DNA of 64,000 nucleotides from contig NZ_JYKZ01000009.1 in the NCBI RefSeq assembly GCF_001043005.1, forward strand, positions 120,511 to 184,510, written 5' to 3'. The stretch comes from Pseudomonas psychrophila (GTDB taxonomy: Bacteria > Pseudomonadota > Gammaproteobacteria > Pseudomonadales > Pseudomonadaceae). A program made the translations under genes and the position numbers. Shown here one piece after another: positions 27,601 through 36,174 of the stretch; the first letter of the stretch is position 1; every line of letters starts with the position of its first letter. The notes beneath the pieces were generated by a model that searched no databases, was not told the origin of the DNA, and saw nothing but the letters and a program-made list of their open reading frames with translations.

Positions 27601-30600
27601 CCATCTCCATGGTAGTGGAACAATTCAGGACGTTGATCTGCCCCTTTTTGAACATGTCTTCATAGGAGCCGAGGCGCTCGGAAGACTGCTGCGCCGAGTG
27701 CTCAGCAGTGCGGTAATAAAAGCCGCCTTCAACTGCCCTGTCATTGATATCTGTCCAAAGATTCCGCGTACGCAATTCGTTGATGGGAGCATCTGCCGCA
27801 ACCTGGGTCCTGATTTTCGCCAGGCCCGGCGCATAGTCTTCCTGCGAACGATCAAACTCCCAAATACTGGGTAGCTCAACCTGCTCGCAAACAAAACTTT
27901 TACGCTTTTCATCTGTAAGCTTCGAAAAGTCCATGTGCGCAGGTAGGTAAGGCGTAAATCCCTTGAAGGTTGTATCAAGCAGCTTGTTAGTAATTGGACA
28001 AACAAATGCTCGATCAACCAACAAAAAAAGCATGTGCTCTCTGGGCAAATAGTACCGATTCTCATCAGACTTCAACGCCGCGCCAGGCCTGGTTAACTGT
28101 AGCCAGGCGTCTCGTAACCAGGCGTTGACCAAGTCAACATCAGATGAGCTTGAGGGATTCAGACCTGCCCCCAACAGTAGTAGCTTAGCCAAGCGGTGTG
28201 AGTGGTTGCCGTTACGAATTTGCGGCCAGCGTTTCACTCGATTATCGTCAGCTTCTTTAGATTCGGGGTTGCGCAAAGTTTTGGAAGAGAAACGGCTACC
28301 AATCCAGTCTTTCCACTCCTCAGTCATTTGGATGAAGCTGTTTTCGCGCACATAAAAGTCCAGCGCGACCTTCAAGAAGTCGCGCCAATCGTCCGGCCTC
28401 AGGCCCTTCTGCTCCCAATAGGCTGGGGCTTCTTGAATTTTTTCTAACCCAAGATAACTGACCTTCACCAGCCCTTGAGTTTCCAAACTGTTTTGGCGCT
28501 TAGGCCTGCGCATGAACTCACGGAAAAGCAGCATCTCAGCCAGCTTTTGTGGTCCATCCGTCTCTTTAAATATCTCCGGCTTCTGATACTTGTTCGCAAG
28601 CAGCATAGGGCCTTTCTCTTGAAGATCGGCCCGTTGTTTTAGCTCATTCACAAGCTCTGACCAAGCCAAGGACACAAGCTCCGGCCGAACCTTTAACCCA
28701 GTGGCCGCAGCAAGCAGCGCCGTAAAGCGCGCTACCTTGTCCTCAGCAACCCTGACCTCCTCCTTGATACCTAGGCTGCGGTATAGCGTCACATCTTCCT
28801 TTGCTTTAGCAATTAGTTGCTGCAGAACCTCTGGTCCAACACTACTTGATAGTGTCTGGGCATTGCTGTGGCTTTTCTGATGCCAGTTCAAAATCTCTAC
28901 AACGAGCCCACGCAACCTGCTGCGCTCGGCCTCTTGCTGCATACGCACTGCCATACGCGCCGTACCTTGGCGGCTATCTGTAAAGGTAATCAGTCTCCGT
29001 CCTCGCCCTGGCAAAGACTGCGGGCCAAACTCCGGTTTTTGCTCGTCATCTTGATAGTCTTGGCAATACTCAAGAACCGTCGGTACAGCGTTCGCTACAT
29101 AAAAAGGGCCGCCCAACATCGCACGACGGAACGGGAAAGCACCTTGATATCCGCTGTAGCTGCAGTCTTTCCGGCTACAAACCACATCGAGGTCGTTCAT
29201 GCGCAGCGGCACACGCTCGCCGGAGACACCCATAAAAGACCCTGCATGCTTATCGAACTCGACAGGGATATACGACGGGCCGTCACTGTTAACAGTACCG
29301 AGCACCAAAGGAGTGTTGGTTAGCAGGTTCCCACCAGGACTATCTGCATCTTCCTCAACCGAGGCTTCAGCTTGGAGCGAAAACTCATCCCCAGCTGAAC
29401 TCTCCCACTGGATTAGCTTTCCGCCATGATCTCGCGCCAGTAGATGGGGCTCATTGCAGTCATTGCAGAAAACCAACTCGAAAACAGGGCTGCCACAGGA
29501 GCACGCTTGTCGCTGGTTCACATAGACATAACCAAAGGGCCACTTCTCCTGTAGCGGCGTACCATGTTTGGCTGAACAGTACTTATCGAAGCAAGCCCAA
29601 AGACCGTGGGTGGTGCGCTGGAAGAAGTGGGCCCGCAGTTTCAAGAACGCAGGCTCAGACTCATTGGGGCGAGTGCCAGAGCACAGATCCAACCAGCGCA
29701 AAATCTCATCCTGTGTTAACGACTGCCCCTGATGTCGACTCATATGGCTGGCCATCTCGGTCAGCTTCAACGGTTTGGGAGCGCTCACCAGAACGTTTCT
29801 CAATTCATGAGCTATGGGCGAATGCACAAGCGCTTCATAACGGTCGGGGTGAATCTCCGGATCCTCTTGGTTTGCAGCTGGCATAGACTCGAGCTGCTGC
29901 AAAGTAACCGGTTTCTGCCGGCACGATGCAAGCTCAGGAATGACCCGCTTACCACCCCAGACGTCAATCTGAGTGACCGGAACCCCTGACAGATCAGAGA
30001 GGAACTGTTTCAGTTGCTCGGCAGCGTCATCGCCGGCGATAGTTGCTGAGGTCGCAACAAAGCGGACATCCTTAGGCATGACACCGAAGGCTGTCATCAC
30101 GCGTCGTAACTGTAGCGCCAGCTCAGCAGCCTGCGATCCTACATAGGTGTGAGCTTCATCTAGGACAATCCAGCGGAGCGACTTCTGCTCTCTCGATTTG
30201 CGCACTATAGGTGCATCGACCTGACGGACCATCATGTATTCAAGCATGGTGCCGTTGGTAACCAGGATCGGGGCTGGCTGCTCACGCATCAGCTCTCGCG
30301 ACAGAATTTCGTTGGGCCGTTCAATCTGCTCGGTGCGTTTTTTGGCCTGCAACTCCTCGGTATTGCCGTTATATAAGCAATAACGTATCCCGGAACCAAA
30401 GCTCTGTGTCCAGGCATTCAGACGCTCACGCTGCGAGTTGATCAGAGCATTAAGCGGATAGAGAAAGAGTGCTCGAACACCCACAAGCGGCTTGCTGCCG
30501 ATATCGCGGTACTCCCGGTAGAGATCATCGAGTACCGGAACCATAAAGCACTCGGTCTTACCCGAGCCAGTACCGCTGGTGACCACTACTGAGTGCTTCT

Positions 30601-30946
30601 TTTCCAGCAGGGAGTGCCAACTGGCCAATTGGTGCGTGAACGGCCTCCAAGTCGATCCAAAGCGGTAGCGCCCGTTGGCTTTACCATCAAGCGACGCCAC
30701 GATCTCTTTGCTAAGTAGCTGCTTTTGAGCCGCCAACTGCGCCATCGTAAAAGGCGACTCCTCCCAGCCGAAGGTCTGCTCAAACAAGGGCGGGGCCAGG
30801 AATGAGCCCTCCTTGCCACACTCGGCTCGCATGAGCCCTCCAAGGTGCTCACGCAAGCCCGGATCTGTAATGCTCAAAACACTTAAGGTTGATTCTGTGG
30901 TGCGGGACAGCGCCTGCTCGACAAGCGAAGAGAAATACTTATCCAT
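24611..30946 (-). CDS. Giant SF2 DEAD/DEAH helicase with DUF1998-like domain
   Basis: A 2111-aa protein. An N-terminal SF2 helicase carries Walker A SGTGSGKT (about 124-131), DEAH (263-266), the motif III-like TSATI, and a far-downstream motif V/VI pair (TTMEMGVDIGG and QRAGRAGRSK). Cys pairs (CSCG, CNDC, and CDVC with CTND) form inserted zinc ribbons. The DUF1998-type region near residue 1660 has GGAGF and CDHCESGCSECLL. About 400 further residues follow, without recognised motifs. Helicases of this family work in defence systems such as DISARM. ATG 30946 is chosen: it overlaps the upstream stop by 8 bp and has AAGG nearby; 11 more codons upstream are open to 30979. It is the second gene of the block. 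Confidence 0.85.
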   Translation of the reverse strand: MDKYFSSLVEQALSRTTESTLSVLSITDPGLREHLGGLMRAECGKEGSFLAPPLFEQTFGWEESPFTMAQLAAQKQLLSKEIVASLDGKANGRYRFGSTWRPFTHQLASWHSLLEKKHSVVVTSGTGSGKTECFMVPVLDDLYREYRDIGSKPLVGVRALFLYPLNALINSQRERLNAWTQSFGSGIRYCLYNGNTEELQAKKRTEQIERPNEILSRELMREQPAPILVTNGTMLEYMMVRQVDAPIVRKSREQKSLRWIVLDEAHTYVGSQAAELALQLRRVMTAFGVMPKDVRFVATSATIAGDDAAEQLKQFLSDLSGVPVTQIDVWGGKRVIPELASCRQKPVTLQQLESMPAANQEDPEIHPDRYEALVHSPIAHELRNVLVSAPKPLKLTEMASHMSRHQGQSLTQDEILRWLDLCSGTRPNESEPAFLKLRAHFFQRTTHGLWACFDKYCSAKHGTPLQEKWPFGYVYVNQRQACSCGSPVFELVFCNDCNEPHLLARDHGGKLIQWESSAGDEFSLQAEASVEEDADSPGGNLLTNTPLVLGTVNSDGPSYIPVEFDKHAGSFMGVSGERVPLRMNDLDVVCSRKDCSYSGYQGAFPFRRAMLGGPFYVANAVPTVLEYCQDYQDDEQKPEFGPQSLPGRGRRLITFTDSRQGTARMAVRMQQEAERSRLRGLVVEILNWHQKSHSNAQTLSSSVGPEVLQQLIAKAKEDVTLYRSLGIKEEVRVAEDKVARFTALLAAATGLKVRPELVSLAWSELVNELKQRADLQEKGPMLLANKYQKPEIFKETDGPQKLAEMLLFREFMRRPKRQNSLETQGLVKVSYLGLEKIQEAPAYWEQKGLRPDDWRDFLKVALDFYVRENSFIQMTEEWKDWIGSRFSSKTLRNPESKEADDNRVKRWPQIRNGNHSHRLAKLLLLGAGLNPSSSSDVDLVNAWLRDAWLQLTRPGAALKSDENRYYLPREHMLFLLVDRAFVCPITNKLLDTTFKGFTPYLPAHMDFSKLTDEKRKSFVCEQVELPSIWEFDRSQEDYAPGLAKIRTQVAADAPINELRTRNLWTDINDRAVEGGFYYRTAEHSAQQSSERLGSYEDMFKKGQINVLNCSTTMEMGVDIGGISAVVMNNVPPHPANYLQRAGRAGRSKESRALAYTLCKNNPHDQQVFANPSWPFETKIPAPAVALNSARLVQRHVNSMVLSDFLCNVVGPTQTEKTSLNAQWFYDDTKGGSQCDRFLERLGLAVCDMDEALSLLVKGTALAGITPDQLRRRSMDQLKALQGRWLGSYRYLLSEEQQAKPNSPYLKRLQVEKARHCNEYLLRDLSARTFLPGYGFPTDVVNFDNFTIEDYIREGGAERKVKRDREDNVSRYKGLPSRNLAIAIREYAPGAEIVLDGRVFKSAGVSLHWHNLNADTNEAQRMDIAWRCDVCGELGYEEGLVKSDELTCTNDECLAIIKSANIRKVLQPSGFITDAYQSASNDIQHQKFVPVETAWVFVRAAKTPLPNPAVGAMAYGTEGQVFHHSSGENGAGFALCMSCGRAASMLSADEFPQSLSPSGEHFPPRPSKADKDQNNKRLPCQGSGSIVPNVSLGVTSFTDVFELMLHHPVSGEYIADNDQGRCIAMTLAVAMRSALAEILGVSASELGYATRPSKLENGQPIRILQLYDVISGGAGFASSAPLHVENLLSRMVKTLHCDHCESGCSECLLDSQTRHDHDKLDRKLAKDWLGDDFAHYVGLSIEDKLSLPDGKYAPGSIESVLRRLINEGVEKVTLVAAGDPNEWDLLAPQFRKAIQRYLNIDEVAVELLVPNGITDEDLLQDLQRLSLLGVSVGCYSSDYKNHFLVQASRAGEIITLASRSELAAVPGRWWHQSDALVVVSRSQPAISWNAFDLTRAGSKPAGSSLIIDLPIHQELNGPLLTFGDRFWSLLAENAQIADVLETATICRIRYSDRYIQNPSVIAILGTLFKFLKGRIADDAELQVSTLFKLGKLQGRKAFDDWSRKDDFEFFVSKWLSAMAGQTVNLVLETSNRDIPHRRRLDLEFEDGRSLTVRFDQGIAYWQVRFRSHADMWFDFDLEARDQVMHMAKVVETAQVQNSEQKWSTDVLVELNG

Positions 30947-33900
30947 TGACTGGTGCCGCCTTATGCATACCCATGACATTGTTCAACAGACAATATTGGT
31001 AAATGCTGTTAAACCAACTCGAATCAAAATCGCGAACCTGCCGAAGGAAAAATATCGCCTCGACACTATCCTCGAAAACATCGGAAAACTGTGCTTCACC
31101 ACTAGCGATAGCAGCAGCGAAAACAGGCAGGTAGACCACAGCATTTCGGTAATCCATTTCTAGCCGAAAAGAAATTACCGAATCACTCTGTTTGTTGTGC
31201 CAGCGCTCCAACCTCTTGCCACCATATTTAGGCCAAGTGGCGTCACTCCGATCTCGCATCAATTGGATATACCAGCCGTGAATTACAGCCCTGAATGTTT
31301 TGAGATCCATGTGGATTTCCGGCCCCACAGGTTTTCCTGAAAGATATCGCTGCACACTCTCCCCATAGGTTGGGAAGGCCTCCCCTAATCTGGCGAACAT
31401 TCTGCCAACCAATGCAGATACGGCTTCATCAGCAACGCCCTTAACCTTAAGAAAAGCGCCGAAACGCTTGGCAGCTAGATGAATTTCAGTGACGGGGAGA
31501 AACTCCCAGAAAATGGGGAACTCGGACTCAATTCTACTAAGAAACTTCGGTTCCATTTCAAACTTGAACAGCGCCATCGACAACGCACGGGGGTGTCCCA
31601 CGAGCGCTCTCCAAGCCTCAAACGTCGCTAAAGGAAGATAACCGTAGCCGTCATACAGCGCTCTAAAAAATTGCCATCCGCTGTGCATGGGGTTCACTGA
31701 CATGGAATCTAGAACAGGCGCAAAGGAGCTGACGGGAGAAGCATGATCAAAGGTCAAAACAGCTTTCTGCAAACTGTGGGCGTCGTCGCTTTGCGGTACA
31801 GGCTCCCAACCACCGGCAATAAACAGGGGCCTGAATGACACGGGTGATCCTTGCCTGGGCAACAAAAGCCAAGGACCGTTTCTTTCAACCAATCCCGGTA
31901 GCTCAAACTCGCCGGTGGGAACACCTTCGCTAAAACGCGAACCGAGGTGAACGGCACCGCGCATCGGCTCATGCAGCAACATCAAAATCGGCTCAGGTAA
32001 GGCGGTATTGCCATCCTGAAGATTGGAGGCGCGAAGCACCTGACGATCACGATCCAGCACCATCTCCGTTGCGTACTTGCGAACTCGGAAATTGGCGTCT
32101 TGGCCGTTACCAAACACCCGCAATTCCACGACCTGATCGATGCCAGACTGCAATGAAAGCAGATCAACAATCTGCTCACGAATGTTAAACAGGCTGATAT
32201 CTACAGGCTTTTCAGTAGCCGTATAAGACCAACTGTAAGAAGCATTCTTTGCGGTATTCCCCTTGAGAGTCAACTCAAGCCCGAACTTGGTAGGCGCGCC
32301 GTGGCGACCAAACAAATAAATACGCGCGCCTAGCAGATCATCAACACTGATATCACGCTTGAGTTGCTTACCTCTACCATCAATCGCCAGACAGCCCGAG
32401 TTGGGGAAGGGCAGCTCAATCTCAACTGGATCTGACAATAGGCTGGGCGTGACTGAAAGACGGATCCTGACCGGCGGCAAACCCTCTGTCGAGAGTTTTA
32501 GCTCGACATGATCCTCCCGCTTGATCTGCTGAGTGTGAAGACCGTCGCCTACTATTCTCAACAAGCAACGCTGCTGGGTATGCACTAGAATGCTGCCCTG
32601 ACCAGGCCTTTCGCCACTGCGCAATTCAAGACGGAAGTCAGCCGGTAGGATACCGATCTTACGACGCAACAACGTGTCGCCACTGCGGTTGCGAACTGCT
32701 ACATATTGGGCGCCAAGCATTTCCTGTAATAAGCTGCTACCGGGTTGCTTGCCGCCAACGAAAAGATCGCCACCTTGTGTTTGCAGCTCACCTGTAGCTC
32801 CAGGCCATTGCACCTTGGGCAGACCTAAAAAAGTAAGTGCGGGTTTTGTAGCCCAGCCTAACTGGCTACCCGCCAGCTCCAGTCCGAGGCCCGAACCAGC
32901 TGAGTGTCCTGTGCGAATTCTGTAAAGCCCTTCGCAATCAACTTTGAACTCCGCTTTACCCTGTACTTTGAATGCACGCAGAGCTAGTACCGAAGATATC
33001 TCGGTGATGCTGACATCGCCCGGGGCGTCTACCTGGCCCAATGCGCTGTCGGGCGGTAGCACAAGCAATAGTTCTTCACTGAGGCTATCGAATGATGCCT
33101 GACCACATAGCTGCCAGCGGTCATTCACCGGTTCAAAGCCCACAGGAACCTCTCCTAGCGCTACGGTGCTATTCTCAATGGGTAATGAAGCGATAACCAT
33201 GCCCCCCGCCATAGCCACCAAGCTCAGTGACAGAGAGCAATCACCACGGCGCCCCATTACCTCACGCTGCCGCAACCTAATCCGGGCGGCACCCTTGTCT
33301 ACAACAGCATAACCGGGGCCAAGTCGAGCAACAGCCTCACCGCCTTCCAAAATCGTAAGTTCGAAACGAGTGGTAGACGGTTGTATAGCTAATTGGAAAA
33401 CCACTTCTGCCGGCAGCGATACCTGCACCTTTAGCACATTGGGTTCTGCTTCGTGCAAAAAGTGTCGACAGGCCCAACCGCCAGATTCTTTGCGACGTTT
33501 TCCATCCTCTACCGTGGCGGTATTCAGCAGCCCGTTAAGCAACTCACTGCCGGTTTGGTTATCCAGCGGTAGTGGGAACAGCTCACGCCATTTCGGATTC
33601 ATGGTATCCAAGCGAGCAACAGGCTCGGCTGCCTGCACCAAGCCATAGTCGCGCACCAAGGACACCAGCTGATCGGCCATATGCGCAATCAGCTCCACCG
33701 AAGTCTGCGAGGCAAATACCTTCGGTAAGTTCGCCTTCTCCAACTGCTGCTCTACTTGCTGTGCCGTGCTATAGCCCAGAATATGCCACTGGTCATACTG
33801 CTTGAGGATTCGGTCGAACAATGCGTGAAAACGGCTTCCACCTTCACGTAGTACTTGAAAAGGCAGCCCGCCCTCACTGAACAATGAGCCGAGAAAATCC

Positions 33901-34274
33901 CTACGCTCAGACTCGTAGAAGTGCATCGGCCGCTTCCAGTAGTGCTCCAACCCTTTTGGAATCGTTTTGCCGAGATCGCCCGGCGATAGACTGAACCCCA
34001 GCGTCTTCCATATCGGTTCCCAGCTCCAGCCATGATCGCGCTGGTACTCACGCCGGTACCATTCTGAGCAGAAAAGAACCAAACAGGCGCTGGCAGCTGT
34101 GTCATTTACTGCCTTGTCGAAGGTTTCTAAATCCCTGAGCTGTTGCAACAGGTCTAGGTACTCTTCATGACTGCAGTGATAGGCGTACAAGCCGCGATAG
34201 TCAGGTGCCTGAACACCTCGGCGTAGAAGAAATGTACCGAGCCAGCTAGAGAATTTGAATACAGATTGAGGCAT
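30939..34274 (-). CDS. Large defence-block protein (possibly STY4851/ECs_5259-like)
   Basis: An 1111-aa protein with no motif I can assign firmly. The N-terminal about 250 residues are helical with a Trp-rich stretch (SEWYRREYQRDHGWSWEPI). The middle (about 280-800) is rich in beta strand and reads like repeated Ig- or beta-sandwich-like modules. The C-terminal part is helical again. From memory the N-terminus resembles the STY4851/ECs_5259 family found beside helicases in enterobacterial islands; this was not checked. AAGGAAG stands 6-8 nt before the ATG. It is the first gene of block A and is translationally coupled to the giant helicase, so the two probably work as a pair. Confidence 0.75.
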   Translation of the reverse strand: MPQSVFKFSSWLGTFLLRRGVQAPDYRGLYAYHCSHEEYLDLLQQLRDLETFDKAVNDTAASACLVLFCSEWYRREYQRDHGWSWEPIWKTLGFSLSPGDLGKTIPKGLEHYWKRPMHFYESERRDFLGSLFSEGGLPFQVLREGGSRFHALFDRILKQYDQWHILGYSTAQQVEQQLEKANLPKVFASQTSVELIAHMADQLVSLVRDYGLVQAAEPVARLDTMNPKWRELFPLPLDNQTGSELLNGLLNTATVEDGKRRKESGGWACRHFLHEAEPNVLKVQVSLPAEVVFQLAIQPSTTRFELTILEGGEAVARLGPGYAVVDKGAARIRLRQREVMGRRGDCSLSLSLVAMAGGMVIASLPIENSTVALGEVPVGFEPVNDRWQLCGQASFDSLSEELLLVLPPDSALGQVDAPGDVSITEISSVLALRAFKVQGKAEFKVDCEGLYRIRTGHSAGSGLGLELAGSQLGWATKPALTFLGLPKVQWPGATGELQTQGGDLFVGGKQPGSSLLQEMLGAQYVAVRNRSGDTLLRRKIGILPADFRLELRSGERPGQGSILVHTQQRCLLRIVGDGLHTQQIKREDHVELKLSTEGLPPVRIRLSVTPSLLSDPVEIELPFPNSGCLAIDGRGKQLKRDISVDDLLGARIYLFGRHGAPTKFGLELTLKGNTAKNASYSWSYTATEKPVDISLFNIREQIVDLLSLQSGIDQVVELRVFGNGQDANFRVRKYATEMVLDRDRQVLRASNLQDGNTALPEPILMLLHEPMRGAVHLGSRFSEGVPTGEFELPGLVERNGPWLLLPRQGSPVSFRPLFIAGGWEPVPQSDDAHSLQKAVLTFDHASPVSSFAPVLDSMSVNPMHSGWQFFRALYDGYGYLPLATFEAWRALVGHPRALSMALFKFEMEPKFLSRIESEFPIFWEFLPVTEIHLAAKRFGAFLKVKGVADEAVSALVGRMFARLGEAFPTYGESVQRYLSGKPVGPEIHMDLKTFRAVIHGWYIQLMRDRSDATWPKYGGKRLERWHNKQSDSVISFRLEMDYRNAVVYLPVFAAAIASGEAQFSDVFEDSVEAIFFLRQVRDFDSSWFNSIYQYCLLNNVMGMHKAAPVNG

Positions 34275-34332
34275 GAGCTACTTCCTTGATTGAGCCACGA
34301 CCTAACAGAGGCGTCGAAACTTGCAGCTCGCT

Positions 34333-34708
34333 TTACCCCTGTACACGCCGACAGGCCGCGACAACCCTGCCGTGGGCTCTCACACCCCAGTAATATTGCT
34401 TAATTTTCTGGGCCATTAGCCGACGGCGTTCGACCAGGAAGACTTCGAATAGCTCGGGCTGGGGGCAGTTGAAGGCCATGTTGGTTTGAGGTCATCCAAG
34501 CGGGTGATCGAGCCATAGTGCGCCATGTCACGATCACACGAGTAGGCATGTCGACCGCACCGATGATGTAACCGAGTGGGAAGCATGATCCAGGCTGTCC
34601 ATTTGGCCACGCACCTTGAAGGCATCCCATAGGGGAGGGCGCTGAATTTCCGGAATGGCGATCTCTCAGGATCAGCTGCTGATTGACGGAATACTTTTGT
34701 GAAGACAT
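34333..34708 (-). pseudogene. Decayed DUF262 (GmrSD-like) gene remnant
   Basis: Pieces of one DUF262 protein can be read in shifting frames. It starts at ATG 34708 with SSQKYSVNQQLILR, then shifts to IAIPEIQRP, then to LWDAFKVRGQMDSL, then to FPLGYII. After these N-terminal pieces the sequence jumps to what looks like the family C-terminus (LVERRRLMAQKIKQYYW) ending at TAA 34333. Thus the gene has suffered at least three frameshifts and a large internal deletion. The last piece is also an open 48-codon frame (34333-34479), but it has no ribosome site. It lies between the type I restriction block and block A, a relic of a further restriction system. Confidence 0.7.
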
Positions 34709-34791
34709 GAACAACATCCTTGTTGGGCGACTTGGTCAGATTGAGAAATTCAGATCATCAGCGTTTTCGACTACGCACAGCGAATCAACGA

Positions 34792-35124
34792 TCAAGTCAG
34801 TCCAATCCACTCGCCTTCTCCGACCCCAGAGCGAATAGATCTGATCATCTGCTCGACTGCGGCCCGCTCAATTCGCTGGGGGTTTCCGGCCTGATAACGG
34901 GCTTGAAAATACTCTTGTCCAATGCGAGTCAACCGGTACCCGTCAGGTCTGATTTCGATTCGGCCACCATCCAGATGAGTCTGAAAATTCACCATGAAAC
35001 GCTTCAATGGAAAAGGTTTCCCCTGGTCCATCTCAGTGGCCTCGAGGATGGCGGCCATATATGTCCACAGCCGACGACCTGTGGGGGTTACGGCGAGTTT
35101 GTAGAGCCGATTATCGCTATCCAC
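34792..35124 (-). CDS. Small hypothetical protein after the 5'-nucleotidase
   Basis: A 110-aa basic protein, not recognised. It has a winged-helix-like rhythm (LYKLAVTPTGRRLWTYMAAILEA, then GGRIEIRPDGYRLTRIGQEYF, where LTxxGxEYF resembles the wing of a wHTH). The start is a GTG with AGGA 7 nt upstream. It begins 12 bp after the 5'-nucleotidase stop, so it is probably the last gene of the hsd operon. A DNA-binding or adaptor role is possible but unproven. Confidence 0.65.
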   Translation of the reverse strand: MDSDNRLYKLAVTPTGRRLWTYMAAILEATEMDQGKPFPLKRFMVNFQTHLDGGRIEIRPDGYRLTRIGQEYFQARYQAGNPQRIERAAVEQMIRSIRSGVGEGEWIGLT

Positions 35125-35136
35125 TACTGATTCCTT

Positions 35137-36111
35137 TCACTCCACCGAGCTGACAACACCTGAGTCGATATTGGGTCTCGTTAAGTATGGCACTTTGCCC
35201 GAGGGTACCAGATTTGCCGCAGCTTCCAAGTGGACGTCCTGGTCGTCGAAGAAAATATGCGGGTTGAAGGCCGTGAGCACTTTGGGCTTGCCTACGCCGC
35301 CGAGGAAGAAGGCTTCATCAACGTATACGCCCCAGGCTCGCAGAGTGTTGATCACGCGCATTTCCGACGGGGAGTTTCGAGCGGTGACAATGGCGATTCT
35401 GATCGGTGAATCCTTGCCACCGGTGGGTAAACGCTCCTGCAACTTGGCCAGTTTTATGAGCAGGCTGGCATAGGGTCCCTCTTCCATGGGCGTGTGCTGC
35501 AGTGCATCTTCCTGCGCCTGAAAGGCATCCAGCCCTTGGGTTTTGTAGACCAGCTCACTGGCATCGGAAAACAGCACTGCGTCACCGTCAAAGGCGATTC
35601 GTACCTGCCCTTTAGGGATTTTTGGGGCGTTGGCTGGAGGCGCCTTAAGAATTGCAGCGGCGCATTGCCGGGAATCGATCACCTTTTGCGCGTCGTCCAC
35701 GTTAGTGGTGAGAAACAGATCGACATCGAAGGCATCCATGTAATCAGCCACCGACTCGCCGCCGGTGAAGGCTGAACGTGTGATCGCCAGCTGATCGCGG
35801 CGAATGGTCTTGAGTACGCGAATACCCGTGTCAGGGCTGTTGCGCGACATCACGACTACTTCGACCAGCGGGGATAGGTCGCCACTTTCCATATGCCGGT
35901 TGAGATCGAGCAGCGCTTTGACCAGATGGTAACCGGTACCTGGCTCCAGCGGCTCGTCCTCATGCTCCTGCATGAAACGGCGATAGTGGTCAATCACACG
36001 TTCCGGATCGTCCTCCAGAGCGGCCTTGAACATCTGGTCGGACTCGCTCATGTCGAACAAAGCGGTAGCGGAGATACCAACCACCAGTGTGTTGCTCAAA
36101 TCAAATGCCAT
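35137..36111 (-). CDS. 5'-nucleotidase (cytosolic NT5C1-like)
   Basis: A 324-aa soluble HAD-like 5'-nucleotidase of the vertebrate cN-I-like family. Recognisable segments are LVVGISATALFDMSESD at the start, VEVVVMSRNSPDTGIRVL, VRIAFDGDAVLFSDASE (acidic pair near residue 175), RIAIVTARNSP and IFFDDQDVHLEAA. It hydrolyses nucleoside monophosphates. ATG 36111 has GGGAG 7 nt upstream; the codon before is TTG. It follows hsdS by 63 bp and precedes a small gene. Members of this family recur next to defence genes; here it might process nucleotides made or released during the response, or signal nucleotides tied to the CARF-type regulator upstream. That link is inference. Confidence 0.85.
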   Translation of the reverse strand: MAFDLSNTLVVGISATALFDMSESDQMFKAALEDDPERVIDHYRRFMQEHEDEPLEPGTGYHLVKALLDLNRHMESGDLSPLVEVVVMSRNSPDTGIRVLKTIRRDQLAITRSAFTGGESVADYMDAFDVDLFLTTNVDDAQKVIDSRQCAAAILKAPPANAPKIPKGQVRIAFDGDAVLFSDASELVYKTQGLDAFQAQEDALQHTPMEEGPYASLLIKLAKLQERLPTGGKDSPIRIAIVTARNSPSEMRVINTLRAWGVYVDEAFFLGGVGKPKVLTAFNPHIFFDDQDVHLEAAANLVPSGKVPYLTRPNIDSGVVSSVE

Positions 36112-36174
36112 CAACCAACTCCCTGCGAGAGTGGGGGAGCTTTACGAACTTGAGCCGCATCGAGATCTCCTTAT

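Noticed and set aside
34333..34479. A 48-codon open frame as an independent small gene
   Set aside because: It reads as the C-terminal end of a DUF262 protein and lacks a ribosome site; treated as part of the pseudogene.
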